Shown: positions 37,904-47,244, numbered from the stretch's first letter. The stretch: DNA of 64,000 nucleotides from Rhizobium sp. 007 (GCF_015353075.1 NZ_CP064188.1:1-64000), one strand, 5' to 3'. Numbers and translations: made by a program. Notes: generated by a model from the letters alone, not told the origin.

Positions 37904-38836
37904 TTAGGCCGCAAGTGGCGTAAGCCCCGCCTCGATTTGGGCACGGTAAGGCTCGTAGCGGCTCGGTAACTTCAGAGCCTCGCCAAGGTGCGCTGTGTCT
38001 TCGTCGCGGTTGAAACCGGGTTCGTTGGTGGCGATTTCGAACAGCACGCCGCCGGGGGTGCGGAAGTAGATCGCCCAGAAGTAGTCGCGGTCGATGACCG
38101 GGGTGACCTGGTAACCCGTATCCATCAGCGCCTTGCGGACTTCAAGCTGTTTTGCGCGGTTCTCGACAGCGAAGGCGATGTGGTGAACCGAACCCGCGCC
38201 CTGCCTTGCGAAGGGTGTCTGTGGAAGGGCCTCAAGGTCGATCGTGTCGGCACCATTGCCGCCGGGGATAATAAACCGGGTGACGGCACCTTCGGTCTCA
38301 GTGCGCTGGTAGCCCATGAACTCGAGCAGTTCAGCGGTGGCGGCTGTGTCGTGCAGGCGGAAACGCGCGCCGGAGAAACCACGGATGGCGACGCTGTCGG
38401 CGATGCCGGATCCGTTCCATGCAGTACGGACGTCACCGGCCGTTTCGATCAGGGCAAGACCTTCACCATCCGGACCGATAAAGCGCAGGCGGTTGGCGCC
38501 GAAGATTTTATCTGCTTCGAGGAGGTTCGTATCTTTCGCGGTCAGGCGATCCTGCCAGAAGGAGAGCGAGCCTTCCGGGACGGCGAACTGTGTCTCGCTG
38601 ACTTCCCCAACGCCGGCCCGGCCGCGCATCACGTCGGGGAATGGGAAGTAGGTCATGACAGTGCCGGGGGTACCAGCCTCGTCGCCATAGTAGAGGTGGT
38701 AGACGTTCGGATCGTCGAAGTTCACGGTCTTCTTTACGCGGCGTAGCCCAAGGGTGTCCGTGAAAAACGTGTTGTTCTGACGGGCATCAGTTGCCATCGA
38801 CGTGATGTGATGCAGTCCGTTGATTTCCTTGATCAT
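37904..38836 (-). CDS. VOC (glyoxalase-type) ring-cleaving dioxygenase
   Basis: A 310-residue two-domain VOC protein, start MIKEINGLHHITSMATDARQ at 38836. The metal-binding residues of a type I extradiol fold are visible: His in GLHHIT, His in VHHIAFAV, Glu in GGVLFEIAT. Relatives (MhqO/LinE-like) open hydroquinone-type rings or detoxify quinones. It leads the operon of isochorismatase, XapX and amidohydrolase and is divergent from the LysR gene 38956, likely its regulator. Confidence 0.88.
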   Translation of the reverse strand: MIKEINGLHHITSMATDARQNNTFFTDTLGLRRVKKTVNFDDPNVYHLYYGDEAGTPGTVMTYFPFPDVMRGRAGVGEVSETQFAVPEGSLSFWQDRLTAKDTNLLEADKIFGANRLRFIGPDGEGLALIETAGDVRTAWNGSGIADSVAIRGFSGARFRLHDTAATAELLEFMGYQRTETEGAVTRFIIPGGNGADTIDLEALPQTPFARQGAGSVHHIAFAVENRAKQLEVRKALMDTGYQVTPVIDRDYFWAIYFRTPGGVLFEIATNEPGFNRDEDTAHLGEALKLPSRYEPYRAQIEAGLTPLAA

Positions 38837-38955
38837 GATGCTTGTCTTTCCGTCGCTGCGTTGTTCGTGTGGTGTGATTGAAAATCTACGCCAGTTGATC
38901 AGCCGTCGGAATTGCAATAAAACTTGCGAGTGAATTGTCCGGGATGAAATAATAG

Positions 38956-39855
38956 ATGAACGACTATAAGGCTCTGAGGACGTTTCTTCTGGCTGCCGAG
39001 AAGCGAAACTTTGCGCAAGTCGCGCGCGAACTGGACATGACGCCCGCAGCGGTCACCAGAGCGATCGCCGCCTTGGAGGAAGACCTTGGGGTGCAGCTCT
39101 TTGTCCGGACCACGCGTCAGGTGTCGCTGACGACCGACGGAGCAATCTACGCTGCGCAAATCCAGCCGGCGATGGCTGCGCTGGAGAACGCCCGCAAGGA
39201 TGTGATGAACACCCATAAGGCCGATCACGGTCGGCTTCGGATCAGTGCGCCGACCTGGTTCGGTCAGCAAATCCTGCCACCTATCTTGTCGGGCTTCAGG
39301 GAGCGCTATCTGAAGATCACTTTCGAAATCTCCCTGACGGACGGTCTCGTAAACATCATCGATGACGACTACGATCTGGCGATCCGCATCTCAGCCGCAC
39401 CGTCCGACAAGTTCACGATCTGGCGGAAGATCAGTGTCGTGCGCCGTATCCTCGTCGCCGCTCCGGGGAGCCGATTCGCAAACATGAAGCATGCCAGCGA
39501 GCTGACCCCTGACGACTGCCTTGCATACAGCGGCGAGAGCAAGCGGGAGACTTGGTCCTTGTCGGACGGTAGTGGCAGCGCGACCATATCGGCGGGCCGC
39601 GCGTTTAGCGCCAACAGCGGCGAAGTCCTCGCAAGCATGGCTGCCGACGGGGCGGGTGTCGCCATGCTGCCGAGGTTCCACGTGGCCGAGCATCTGCGCA
39701 CGGGAAGGCTGGTCCATGTCCTGCGGAACTGGTCGCCGCCGGATTTGTGGCTGACCCTATATTACCCCCCATACCAGGCGCTGCCACCGCGCATTGCCTC
39801 GTTTTCGAAATTCTTCGAACAACAAGTACCGGCGTTTATGACGGGGATGGAATGA
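38956..39855 (+). CDS. LysR family transcriptional regulator
   Basis: A 299-residue LysR regulator with the N-terminal winged helix (MNDYKALRTFLLAAEKRNFA, MTPAAVTRAIAALEEDLG) and a substrate-binding C-terminal domain. It diverges from the VOC dioxygenase operon with 119 bp between the start codons, the normal layout for a local activator. It might also serve the two 41-bp elements upstream of the nearby haloperoxidase and DoxX genes. Confidence 0.93.
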   Translation: MNDYKALRTFLLAAEKRNFAQVARELDMTPAAVTRAIAALEEDLGVQLFVRTTRQVSLTTDGAIYAAQIQPAMAALENARKDVMNTHKADHGRLRISAPTWFGQQILPPILSGFRERYLKITFEISLTDGLVNIIDDDYDLAIRISAAPSDKFTIWRKISVVRRILVAAPGSRFANMKHASELTPDDCLAYSGESKRETWSLSDGSGSATISAGRAFSANSGEVLASMAADGAGVAMLPRFHVAEHLRTGRLVHVLRNWSPPDLWLTLYYPPYQALPPRIASFSKFFEQQVPAFMTGME

Positions 39856-40288
39856 CCTTCGCCGTGATAAAGTGGACTCCGCTGCTATTACAAAAGCCTT
39901 TTAAGACAATATTACAGCATCCTGGTCGCCAGGTTTTGGATAGAGGTTTTAACCGCATCCCATCACGGGCCGTCAGTTCGATACCGTTCAAGGCGAAGGA
40001 AATGTAGCTACATTATTTGGCGCTGAACACGCCGCACCTAAATGGCTGATAATTCGTTGTTCTGTCGTTATGCCATGTCGCCAGGCTTCGCCGCTGGGGT
40101 TGTCGAGCCATCTTTTAGCATTGGGCGTCTGCGTCTGTGTGCCGCTCTGTCGGTGTGATTCAAGAAGGCCGTCAAGACCTGTCGGGCCTCTTGCGTTTTT
40201 TGCGAGCCCCGCTTTCTCAAATGAGCGGTGAGAAAGGTCCCACACCGTTGTGAGGGACTTTCTGGTGTCTAGATCTAGCGTTTCCGAG
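39856..40288. other. Intergenic with a short dispersed repeat
   Basis: No gene is visible. A 29-bp segment (39973-40001, core CCGTTCAAGGCGAAGGA) recurs at 58324-58352 upstream of an IS630 remnant, with one two-base swap. It may mark old transposon ends or a small mobile repeat. Confidence 0.5.
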
Positions 40289-41196
40289 CTACATTTCCAA
40301 TGTCTCGATCGACAGATGCGGGTCAAGCGCGCGCAGGAAGCTGGCGGCGTTGAAAATCGCGGCCGGCGGCTTTGCGCCGGTATCGCGGATGTCGCCCGAC
40401 AGGATGCGCTGGACCGCTTCACAGATGATCGGTGCCATGACGGCGTAGATGTCCTGGCCCTGCGCGATGATCCGGCGACGCAGGTCTCCTTGCGTGACGA
40501 TCACCTCCACGGCGAAGCGCTGCGCCGAACGTCCAGTTTCGTCGACAGGCTCCGGCGCAGGCGTGGACGGATCGCGCACATCCCGCAGGGCTGTCGTGCT
40601 GAGAAAGGCGTGCAGCTCCTTCGTCCGAACGTGACGGGCGATCAGCGGCACTTCCGAGAACGGAAGCTCGACGAAGGTCTGCCGACCGAACGGGGCAGGT
40701 AGGACGGATACCTTTTCAGCAGGTGGCTGATGCACTGGCTCCATCTGCCCGCCGCTGACGGCAAGGCGCTTCGCAGTATTCTTTTCACCGGTGATGCGCG
40801 TGCCTTTTGTTGGAAGCCAGCTGTCGAGCGCGACGTGGATTTCGATGGCGTGGGCGTGATCCCACTCACCCATGACGGTTGCGACGAGCAGATCGGCAAG
40901 GCCGCCGTAAAAGCCCATGGCGGGGATGACGACGACGCCTGCGTCGCGGGCCGTAATCTCGTGGCGCTCGAACGTCGCCTGCACACTCGGCTGCTCTGCC
41001 GTCACGTCCAGATAGTGGATGCCCGCCCGCAAGGCGGCGCGTACCACAGCGTCGGCCGTATACTGCGACCGATCGCAATCGGCTTGAACCCGCGCCGCAA
41101 CAGTTCGGCGACGACAAAGTGGCCGGTATGGCCGTTCGCGCCTATGACCGCTACGGAATGTGGTGTCCTGGTGATATCGGCTTGGCTAATGGTCAT
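40289..41196 (-). pseudogene. Saccharopine dehydrogenase-like gene with internal deletion and frameshift
   Basis: The N-terminal piece from 41196 reads HSVAVIGANGHTGHFVVAEL and LLRRGFKPIAIGRS, a Rossmann fold. Near 41075 the frame breaks, and the next in-frame coding begins QYTADAVVRAALRAGIHYLD in another frame. In intact relatives about 60-70 residues lie between these parts. The rest (40289-41075) reads on to ALDPHLSIETLEM. The gene is a null allele. It faces a TetR gene across a palindromic operator. Confidence 0.75.
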
Positions 41197-41209
41197 CGCT
41201 CTCCTTCGC

Positions 41210-41249
41210 TACAGACCTGTCTGTATCTAATAAAACATACAGGTCTGTA
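41210..41249. promoter_or_regulatory. Double palindromic operator between the TetR gene and the dehydrogenase pseudogene
   Basis: TACAGACCTGTCTGTA (41210-41225) and TACAGGTCTGTA (41238-41249) are each palindromic and form a larger inverted repeat as well. They occupy the 88-bp divergent intergenic region, a typical TetR-repressor arrangement. Confidence 0.8.
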
Positions 41250-41284
41250 GCGTGTCAATCAGTTTTCTGTTAGACCGGAGAAAT

Positions 41285-41881
41285 ATGGCAAAGAACACAG
41301 CGAACTCTCCCGCCTCCGGTACGAACGAGGTGCGGGACAGAATTCTAGAGACAGCATCGTCGCTCTTTTACCGGCGTGGCGTGCGCGCTGTCGGAGTCGA
41401 TCTGGTGGTGGAAAAATCCGGTGTCGCCAAAACCAGCCTCTACCGCCATTTCGGCACGAAGGACGACTTGATCGCCGCCTTCCTCAAGCGTGAGGACCTG
41501 GACTTTTGGAGCACTTGGGACCGGGTGAGGGAACTGCATCCGGACGATACCGGAGCCGAGCTCGACGCCCATCTCGAGTGGATCGGCGAGCGGATCGGAC
41601 GGGACAACTACCGGGGTTGCCCGCAGATCAATACGGCCGCCGAGTTTCCAGAAGCGGATCACCCTGCCCGCAAGGTCGCCGAGGCCCACATGCGCGAGAT
41701 GCGGCGGCGCCTGAAGACCATCGCCGAGGGTCTGGCGGTTGCCGCACCCGACCGGCTTGCCGGTCAGCTCGCGGTCCTGATCAATGGCGCCTTTGTCAGC
41801 ATGCAACTCTTTGAATCCGGCGAGGCTACCAGCTTGCTCCGCGATGCCGCCCATGCGCTGATTGCCGCAAGCCGCAGCTGA
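41285..41881 (+). CDS. TetR family repressor
   Basis: A 198-residue TetR protein. The N-terminal helix-turn-helix (RDRILETASSLFYRRGVRAV, VVEKSGVAKTSLYRHFGTKD) is clear and the C-terminal half is the variable ligand domain, with CPQINTAAEFPEADHPA as in one common subfamily. I use ATG 41285. It probably binds the double palindrome just upstream and represses itself and its now broken neighbour. Confidence 0.92.
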   Translation: MAKNTANSPASGTNEVRDRILETASSLFYRRGVRAVGVDLVVEKSGVAKTSLYRHFGTKDDLIAAFLKREDLDFWSTWDRVRELHPDDTGAELDAHLEWIGERIGRDNYRGCPQINTAAEFPEADHPARKVAEAHMREMRRRLKTIAEGLAVAAPDRLAGQLAVLINGAFVSMQLFESGEATSLLRDAAHALIAASRS

Positions 41882-42025
41882 TTGGACTCACGGCCGTTGC
41901 CTTCTGACCGCGCGTCCAAAACGTCTCTTTCTCAGCCAGATCGACAATTTGCAACAGAGCCAAAAGAACGGGGTGCCGATGGTGGCACCCCAATTCTGAC
42001 TCGCACGAAAACCGAACCCGGGTCG

Positions 42026-42802
42026 CTACGCCGCCCGTTCTTCTGCGGCGTTCGGTCTCCACTTGATGAGCCGGCCTTCCAGAACATCGAGAATTCGGTC
42101 GATGATGAGCACGAACATGGCCAGGATGATGATGCCGGCAAACACGCCGACCGCGTCGAAGTTGCCTTCTGCCTGCGCGATCAGATAACCGAGCCCTGCA
42201 GAAGAGCCGAGATATTCACCAATGATGGCACCGACCACCGCGAAGCCGACAGACGTGCGGAGCGAGGACAAGATCCAGCTGGCCGCTGCGGGGAAATAGA
42301 CGTGCCGCAATAGATCGGAACGTTTGGCCCCGAGGATTTTTGCGTTTGCGAGGACCACCGGGTTGACTTCGCGGACACCCTGCATGGCGTTGAAGAAGGT
42401 AATGAAAAAAACCAGCGTTACCGCAAGCGCCACCTTGGACCAAAGACCGAGCCCGAGCCAAAGAACGAAGATCGGCGCGAGAACGACGCGGGGAATGGCG
42501 TTGAGCCCCTTGATGAACGGATCGAGGATCCGGGCGGCGCTCCGGCTGAGACCGAGCCACACACCGGCGGCGACACCAAGACCCGTGCCGATGATGTAAC
42601 CGAGCACTGTTTCCGTCAGGGTTATCGAGACGTGCTTGTAAAAGCCCGGGTCAACGATCCAGCTGACGATCTGGTTGAAGATGTCGAGCGGCGCTGGAAA
42701 GAAGAAGACATCGATGAAGCCGGCGGTCACGCCGAGCTGCCAGCCGCCGAGGATAAAAACCAGCATGCCGAGCTGGATGATGCGTTCAGTCACGACGTTC
42801 AT
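42026..42802 (-). CDS. ABC transporter permease, NitT/TauT type
   Basis: A 258-residue permease with about six membrane segments and the BPD inner-membrane motif region FFITFFNAMQGVREV, ILGAKRSDLLRHVYFPAA. It works with the ATPase and binding protein encoded upstream on the same strand; its start overlaps the end of the ATPase gene by 17 bp. Family cargos include nitrate, taurine, sulfonates, thiamine precursors and aromatic acids. Confidence 0.9.
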   Translation of the reverse strand: MNVVTERIIQLGMLVFILGGWQLGVTAGFIDVFFFPAPLDIFNQIVSWIVDPGFYKHVSITLTETVLGYIIGTGLGVAAGVWLGLSRSAARILDPFIKGLNAIPRVVLAPIFVLWLGLGLWSKVALAVTLVFFITFFNAMQGVREVNPVVLANAKILGAKRSDLLRHVYFPAAASWILSSLRTSVGFAVVGAIIGEYLGSSAGLGYLIAQAEGNFDAVGVFAGIIILAMFVLIIDRILDVLEGRLIKWRPNAAEERAA

Positions 42803-43616
42803 AGCTTTTCTCCACTTCGCCGCGCAGGGAAGCCCAGATATTGCGATACAGGTCCATAAAGCGTGAGTCGAGTTTGATCTCAGCCACATCCCGTGGCCGC
42901 TCGAGATCGACCGGGAAACTTTCGATGACCCGCGAACGGGGGCCGGCGGCCAGAATGGCGACGCGGTCTCCAAGCGCGATCGCCTCTTCGAGGTCGTGCG
43001 TGATCATGACCACGGCGCGACGCTCTTCCTGCCAAAGGCGCAGCAATTCATTCTGCATGAGGTGCCGCGTGTGGATGTCGAGCGCGGAGAAGGGCTCATC
43101 CATCAGGATGACCTTTGGACCGGCAATGAGGGCTTGTGCCATCTGGACACGTTTGCGCTGGCCGCCGGACAGTTGGTGCGGATAGCGGTGTTCGAAGCCC
43201 TTGAGCCCGACTTTTGCAAGCCAGCTCATCGAACGCTCGCGGCGCTCGGCGGCTGCAACACCCCTGAACATCAGGCCGAGTTCGACATTCTCAATGGATG
43301 TCTTCCACGGGAGCAGCGCATCCTGCTGGAAGAGATAGCCGATGTCGTTCTGCACGCCCTTTACCGGCGTGCCGTCGATCGTCACCGTTCCGCTCGCGGG
43401 TTTCAGAAGACCTGCGATCGCGTTCAAAATGGTGCTCTTGCCGCAACCGGTTGGGCCGACGATGGCGAGAAACTCACCATCGGCAACCGTCAGATTGACG
43501 TCCTGCACCGCGACGTAGGCACCAAACGACATTGTCACGGCATCGATCGATACCATCGACTTTGCGTTTTGCTGTCCCGTCTGGATAGACATGGGATTTA
43601 CGACAGCCAAAGACAT
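42786..43616 (-). CDS. ABC transporter ATPase, NitT/TauT type
   Basis: A 276-residue ATPase: Walker A IVGPTGCGKSTILN, Q-loop YLFQQDALLPWKT, signature LSGGQRKRVQMAQAL, Walker B VILMDEPFSALD and the switch His in MITHDLEEA. It is the middle gene of the unit binding protein - ATPase - permease, in which the cargo is probably linked to the GalD-type tautomerase encoded next door. Confidence 0.93.
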   Translation of the reverse strand: MSLAVVNPMSIQTGQQNAKSMVSIDAVTMSFGAYVAVQDVNLTVADGEFLAIVGPTGCGKSTILNAIAGLLKPASGTVTIDGTPVKGVQNDIGYLFQQDALLPWKTSIENVELGLMFRGVAAAERRERSMSWLAKVGLKGFEHRYPHQLSGGQRKRVQMAQALIAGPKVILMDEPFSALDIHTRHLMQNELLRLWQEERRAVVMITHDLEEAIALGDRVAILAAGPRSRVIESFPVDLERPRDVAEIKLDSRFMDLYRNIWASLRGEVEKSYERRD

Positions 43617-43631
43617 GGCCTCCTCCTAGGA

Positions 43632-44633
43632 TCAGTTGGTGGTCTTATCCGTTACCTTGTCCACGAAAGCGTTCGTGTAGGTTTTGGAAAGATCGATTGT
43701 TGCGGCAGCAACCTTTTCGTTGAAGCTCTTGAGAACGGCCAACGGCGTCTGCGTGTCGGTCTCGCTGAATTTGCCGTCCACCGAGAAAATCGGTTTGGCA
43801 TTCTGGACGGCCTTCACATAGGTGTCCCGGTCGCCGGAGATGAATTCTTTCGGCAGTTTTTCGACGATCTCTTCAGCGCTATGTGTGTTCATCCATGCCA
43901 GTGCCTTGACCGTCGCGTTCGTGACCTTCTGGATGGTTTCCGGGTTTTCATCGATATAGGCCTGCGTCGCATAGAGGACGGAGGTCGGATAAATTCCGCC
44001 ATAGATCTCCTTGGCACCCTCGTCGCTGCGGGCGTCGATCAAAATCTTGCCGACACCCTTGGCCTCGATAAAGGTCGCCGCGGGATCGTAGTTGACCAGA
44101 AGATCGACTTTCCCTTGCTCGAGCGCCGCGACTGCGGCCGCGCCGGAACCGACGCCGATCAGCGAGATGTCGTCGGCCGAAAGATTGTTGCGCTGCAGGT
44201 AGTAGCGCACGAAGAAGTCGGAAGATGATCCCGGTGCGGTGATGCCGACCTTCGCGCCCTTGATCGTTTCCGGTTTGGTCGGATCGAAGGATGAGTTTTT
44301 CCCGCCGGCCAGAACCAGGCCAGAATTGCGCGCAAGCTGGACAAAGCCGACGACCGCCTTGTTCTGCGACTGCATCTGGATCGTATGGTCGTAGAAGCCG
44401 ACAGCGATATCCGTGGAGCCGGCAACAAGCGCCTGCAGCGTCTTGGAGCCGCCAGATGCGAAGTTTTCGACGGTCACCTCAAGACCTTCCTTCTCGTAGA
44501 GACCTAGGCCAGCTGCGACCGGGAAGGGCAGGTTGTTGAGGTTGTAGGACCCGACGCTGATGCGGACGGGTTCCGCAAAAGCCGAACCGGCGAAGGCGAC
44601 CGTTGCCGCAAGGGCGAGTATGAGTTTACGCAT
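43632..44633 (-). CDS. Periplasmic binding protein, NitT/TauT-type ABC importer
   Basis: A 333-residue secreted binding protein with a clear signal peptide (MRKLILALAATVAFAGSAFA). The mature part has the NMT1/SsuA-like fold: LPFPVAAGLGLYEKEGLEV, GSTDIAVGFYDH and GITAPGSSSDFFVRYYL. It lies 15 bp before the ATPase gene and 47 bp after galD, so all four could be co-transcribed. An aromatic or tricarboxylate-like acid is a reasonable guess for the cargo, from the gene context only. Confidence 0.9.
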   Translation of the reverse strand: MRKLILALAATVAFAGSAFAEPVRISVGSYNLNNLPFPVAAGLGLYEKEGLEVTVENFASGGSKTLQALVAGSTDIAVGFYDHTIQMQSQNKAVVGFVQLARNSGLVLAGGKNSSFDPTKPETIKGAKVGITAPGSSSDFFVRYYLQRNNLSADDISLIGVGSGAAAVAALEQGKVDLLVNYDPAATFIEAKGVGKILIDARSDEGAKEIYGGIYPTSVLYATQAYIDENPETIQKVTNATVKALAWMNTHSAEEIVEKLPKEFISGDRDTYVKAVQNAKPIFSVDGKFSETDTQTPLAVLKSFNEKVAAATIDLSKTYTNAFVDKVTDKTTN

Positions 44634-44680
44634 GTGTATTCCTCCCTGATGCGTGGCGCCCTCCCGGCAACCACTTTCGA

Positions 44681-45763
44681 TTATGCCGCGCAAACCATTT
44701 GCACGATAGGTTTTGCAAAGACCCGGCCCTCGAAGAGGCGTCGGGCCGTCCGCAGGATTCCGGCAACTGTCTTGCCGTCGCGGGTATCCAGTTTTACTTC
44801 CAAACGACCGCTTGGATGTTCCAGAACGAGGACGACCGGCGGCTTGCGGTCGCCGATCAGTTGCGAGGCGACGGTTCCGTCGCTAATGCAGGCCGTGGCG
44901 ATACCGACCGCACCGGTCGTTGCGAGAGAAGGGTGGCACTGGTGCGGCATGAAATAGCGTACGCCGAGATCGCCGCCGTTGTTGGGCCTGGAGATCAGCA
45001 CCGGCTTTGGCGTCACCTGGTTACTGACATCACCCATGCCCATGCGCCGGCCTGCCTCAAGCCGTAGCGTTTCGAGACGATACAGCATTGCCCCGTTGGC
45101 ATTGAGCTCGGCAGCCGATTCATTGCCCGTCACACCGAGCGCGGCGGCCTCGAGCAGCATCATCGGCATCGCGCAATCGATGCAGGTGACGTCGATGCCG
45201 TCAATCCTGTCTCGCGGGTTGCCGGTGGGAAAAAGCTTGCCGGTGCGTGCCCCGGCAGCATCCATGAAGGTCAGCGCGATCGGCGCAGCATTGCCGGGCA
45301 CGCCGTCGATCGAGGCATCTCCCATATAGGCGACGCGGCCATCAGGGGTCGGAACCTCCGCTTCGATGAGTTTACCGGTATTGACGTTGTGAATGCGCAC
45401 GCGGGTTACGCCCGTCGCCGCCTTGACCAGGCCGGCCTCGATCGCGAACGGCCCGACGGCCGCCAGCATATTTCCACAGTTAGGTGAGGTATCCACGAAC
45501 TGCTGATCGATGCGGACCTGGGCGAACAGATAATCCACATCGGCATCGGACACGGTTGCCGGGCCGACGATGGCAACCTTGCTGGTGACGGGGTTGCCGC
45601 CGCCGATACCGTCAATCTGCAGAGGATGACCAGACCCCATGACCGAAAGCAGGATCTGATCGCGTTGACGCGAATCCGATGGAAGATCGGATGCGAGAAA
45701 GAACGGTCCTTTGGAGGTGCCGCCTCGCATCAGAACACAGGGAATGGAAATCAGGTCGTTCAT
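44681..45763 (-). CDS. galD: 4-oxalomesaconate tautomerase-like protein (PrpF/GalD family)
   Basis: A 360-residue PrpF-fold isomerase. GalD converts the keto and enol forms of 4-oxalomesaconate in gallate breakdown, and PrpF proteins isomerise methylaconitate. The family segments CVLMRGGTSKGPFF, IDGIGGGNPVTSKVAIV, DTSPNCGNMLAAVGPFA and VTCIDCAMPMMLLEA, with Cys residues that act in proton transfer, are intact. I use ATG 45763 (MNDLISIPC). The LysR gene 45873 is divergent with an inverted repeat between them, and the ABC importer genes lie downstream. GalD is the best name, but the exact substrate is not proved. Confidence 0.8.
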   Translation of the reverse strand: MNDLISIPCVLMRGGTSKGPFFLASDLPSDSRQRDQILLSVMGSGHPLQIDGIGGGNPVTSKVAIVGPATVSDADVDYLFAQVRIDQQFVDTSPNCGNMLAAVGPFAIEAGLVKAATGVTRVRIHNVNTGKLIEAEVPTPDGRVAYMGDASIDGVPGNAAPIALTFMDAAGARTGKLFPTGNPRDRIDGIDVTCIDCAMPMMLLEAAALGVTGNESAAELNANGAMLYRLETLRLEAGRRMGMGDVSNQVTPKPVLISRPNNGGDLGVRYFMPHQCHPSLATTGAVGIATACISDGTVASQLIGDRKPPVVLVLEHPSGRLEVKLDTRDGKTVAGILRTARRLFEGRVFAKPIVQMVCAA

Positions 45764-45792
45764 GGTTGTGTCCGCATACTGATGTGATTTAA

Positions 45793-45839
45793 ATATCAAT
45801 CAGCTTCTTTGTTGCAGTAAGCGGCAAAACGATTGATAT
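45793..45839. promoter_or_regulatory. Inverted repeat between galD and its LysR regulator
   Basis: ATATCAATC (45793-45801) and its exact complement GATTGATAT (45831-45839) are 29 bp apart in the 109-bp divergent region. This is a plausible two-half-site operator for the LysR protein encoded at 45873. Confidence 0.6.
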
Positions 45840-45872
45840 GTGAAATGCGAATATCAGAGGGAATGATGCGCT

Positions 45873-46775
45873 ATGAGCATTAATTGCGAGATATTGGATC
45901 TGCGCGCGTTTCTATCGGTCGTCGAATTGGAAAACTTCCATCGCTCTGCCGAAGCGCTCAATCTGTCACAGCCCGCACTCAGCCGTCGAATTCAGAAGCT
46001 GGAGCTGGCAATCGGGGCGCCTTTGCTCGAGCGCACCACGCGTCATGTCTCGACAACCGCCCTTGGCGCGGAACTGATCCCGTTGGTGCGACGAATGCTT
46101 GAGGAGTTCGACACGTCGCTCTTTGCGGTGCGCGATGTCGGATCTCAGCGCAGCGGCCTTGTGACGATCGCATGTCTGCCAACGGCTGCTTTCTATTTTT
46201 TGCCGACCGTCATTAAGCAATTCAGCGCCGAGTATCCGAATATTCGTTTTCGCATTCTCGATCTGCCGGCTACCGACGGTCTGCAGGCAGTCGCCCGTGG
46301 GGAAGTCGAGTTCGGCATCAATATCATGGGCTTTTCAGATCCCGACCTTGTCTTCGACCGGCTCATCGAAGATCCATTCGTACTGGCTGCACGCAAGGAT
46401 CATCCGCTGACGGCCAAGAGCGAACTCGAATGGGACGACTTGGCGCCCTATCAACTGATCACGGTTCACCGGTCCAGCGGAAACCGTACGCTTCTTGATG
46501 CAGCTTTGGCGAAATCGAACCTGAAACTGCGCTGGTCCTATGAAGTCACGCATCTCTCGACGTCGCTTGGTTTGGTGGAAGCGGGGCTTGGAATTTCGGT
46601 TCTGCCGAAACTCGCTACACCACAGGAAGAGCACCCGTTCCTCGTCACGAGACCTATTCGCAATCCTCAAATCTCGCGAACGATCGGCATTGTACGCCGT
46701 CGCGGTGGGACGCTTTCGCCGGCAGCAGAGCGCTTCATGACCATGTTGATTGGGACGTGGGCCGAAGGAAACTGA
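45873..46775 (+). CDS. LysR family transcriptional regulator
   Basis: A 300-residue LysR regulator with the N-terminal helix-turn-helix (LRAFLSVVELENFHRSAEAL, LSQPALSRRIQKLE) and the ligand-binding domain with the SLGLVEAGLGISVLPKL segment near residue 235. It diverges from galD and the NitT/TauT-type importer genes, its probable targets. Confidence 0.93.
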   Translation: MSINCEILDLRAFLSVVELENFHRSAEALNLSQPALSRRIQKLELAIGAPLLERTTRHVSTTALGAELIPLVRRMLEEFDTSLFAVRDVGSQRSGLVTIACLPTAAFYFLPTVIKQFSAEYPNIRFRILDLPATDGLQAVARGEVEFGINIMGFSDPDLVFDRLIEDPFVLAARKDHPLTAKSELEWDDLAPYQLITVHRSSGNRTLLDAALAKSNLKLRWSYEVTHLSTSLGLVEAGLGISVLPKLATPQEEHPFLVTRPIRNPQISRTIGIVRRRGGTLSPAAERFMTMLIGTWAEGN

Positions 46776-46813
46776 GCAACTAAGAACTGCTGGGATAGTA
46801 TCCCAACTACCTT

Positions 46814-47170
46814 TCAGTCAAATGGCCTCTTTTTTCCGCGACCAGAACGCCTTGAACGTTCGACATGAAGCGCCACCTGCTCGGGATCTTCCCAATGCGG
46901 GTTGTGGCCGAAACCATCCAACAGGATGGTTTTCGCATCCTGCAACGCAGCGGCAAGGGACGATGGTCCGCCCTCGATGAGACGATCCATAAGCGCCTTC
47001 ACCTTGACATCGATCTCTTCGCACAGGCGGCTCACCTGGCTTTTGGAGATGCCGCTCATCCCCATCGCCTTGACGAGATCGTCGACTGAGCGCGTCGAGA
47101 TGCCCTGAATGTAGGCCTCCTGAATAACTGTCGTCAGAGCCTTTTCCGCCATGCGACGCGGCGCTCTCGG
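46814..47170 (-). mobile_element. IS256-family transposase fragment joined to a hydrolase 3' end
   Basis: On the minus strand 47170-46970 reads [20 protein letters not shown] and [20 protein letters not shown], an internal piece of a Mutator/IS256 transposase. At about 46970 it runs in frame into [20 protein letters not shown], which matches the C-terminal end of an alpha/beta hydrolase with its catalytic His. The fusion is a recombination scar; neither part is whole. Confidence 0.7.
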
Positions 47171-47244
47171 AACATCTCCTCAAGGTCCCGGAACGGAGCG
47201 GATAGCGCAGATGGATACGAGTGGGGCGTCCTTCTGGATCGTTT

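Noticed and set aside
42996..44228. 410-residue plus-strand frame across the NitT/TauT importer
   Set aside because: It crosses two real minus-strand genes and is an antisense shadow of both.
46814..47152. In-frame transposase-hydrolase fusion as a real gene
   Set aside because: Both parts are incomplete and lack their catalytic partners, so it is a recombination scar rather than a functional fusion.
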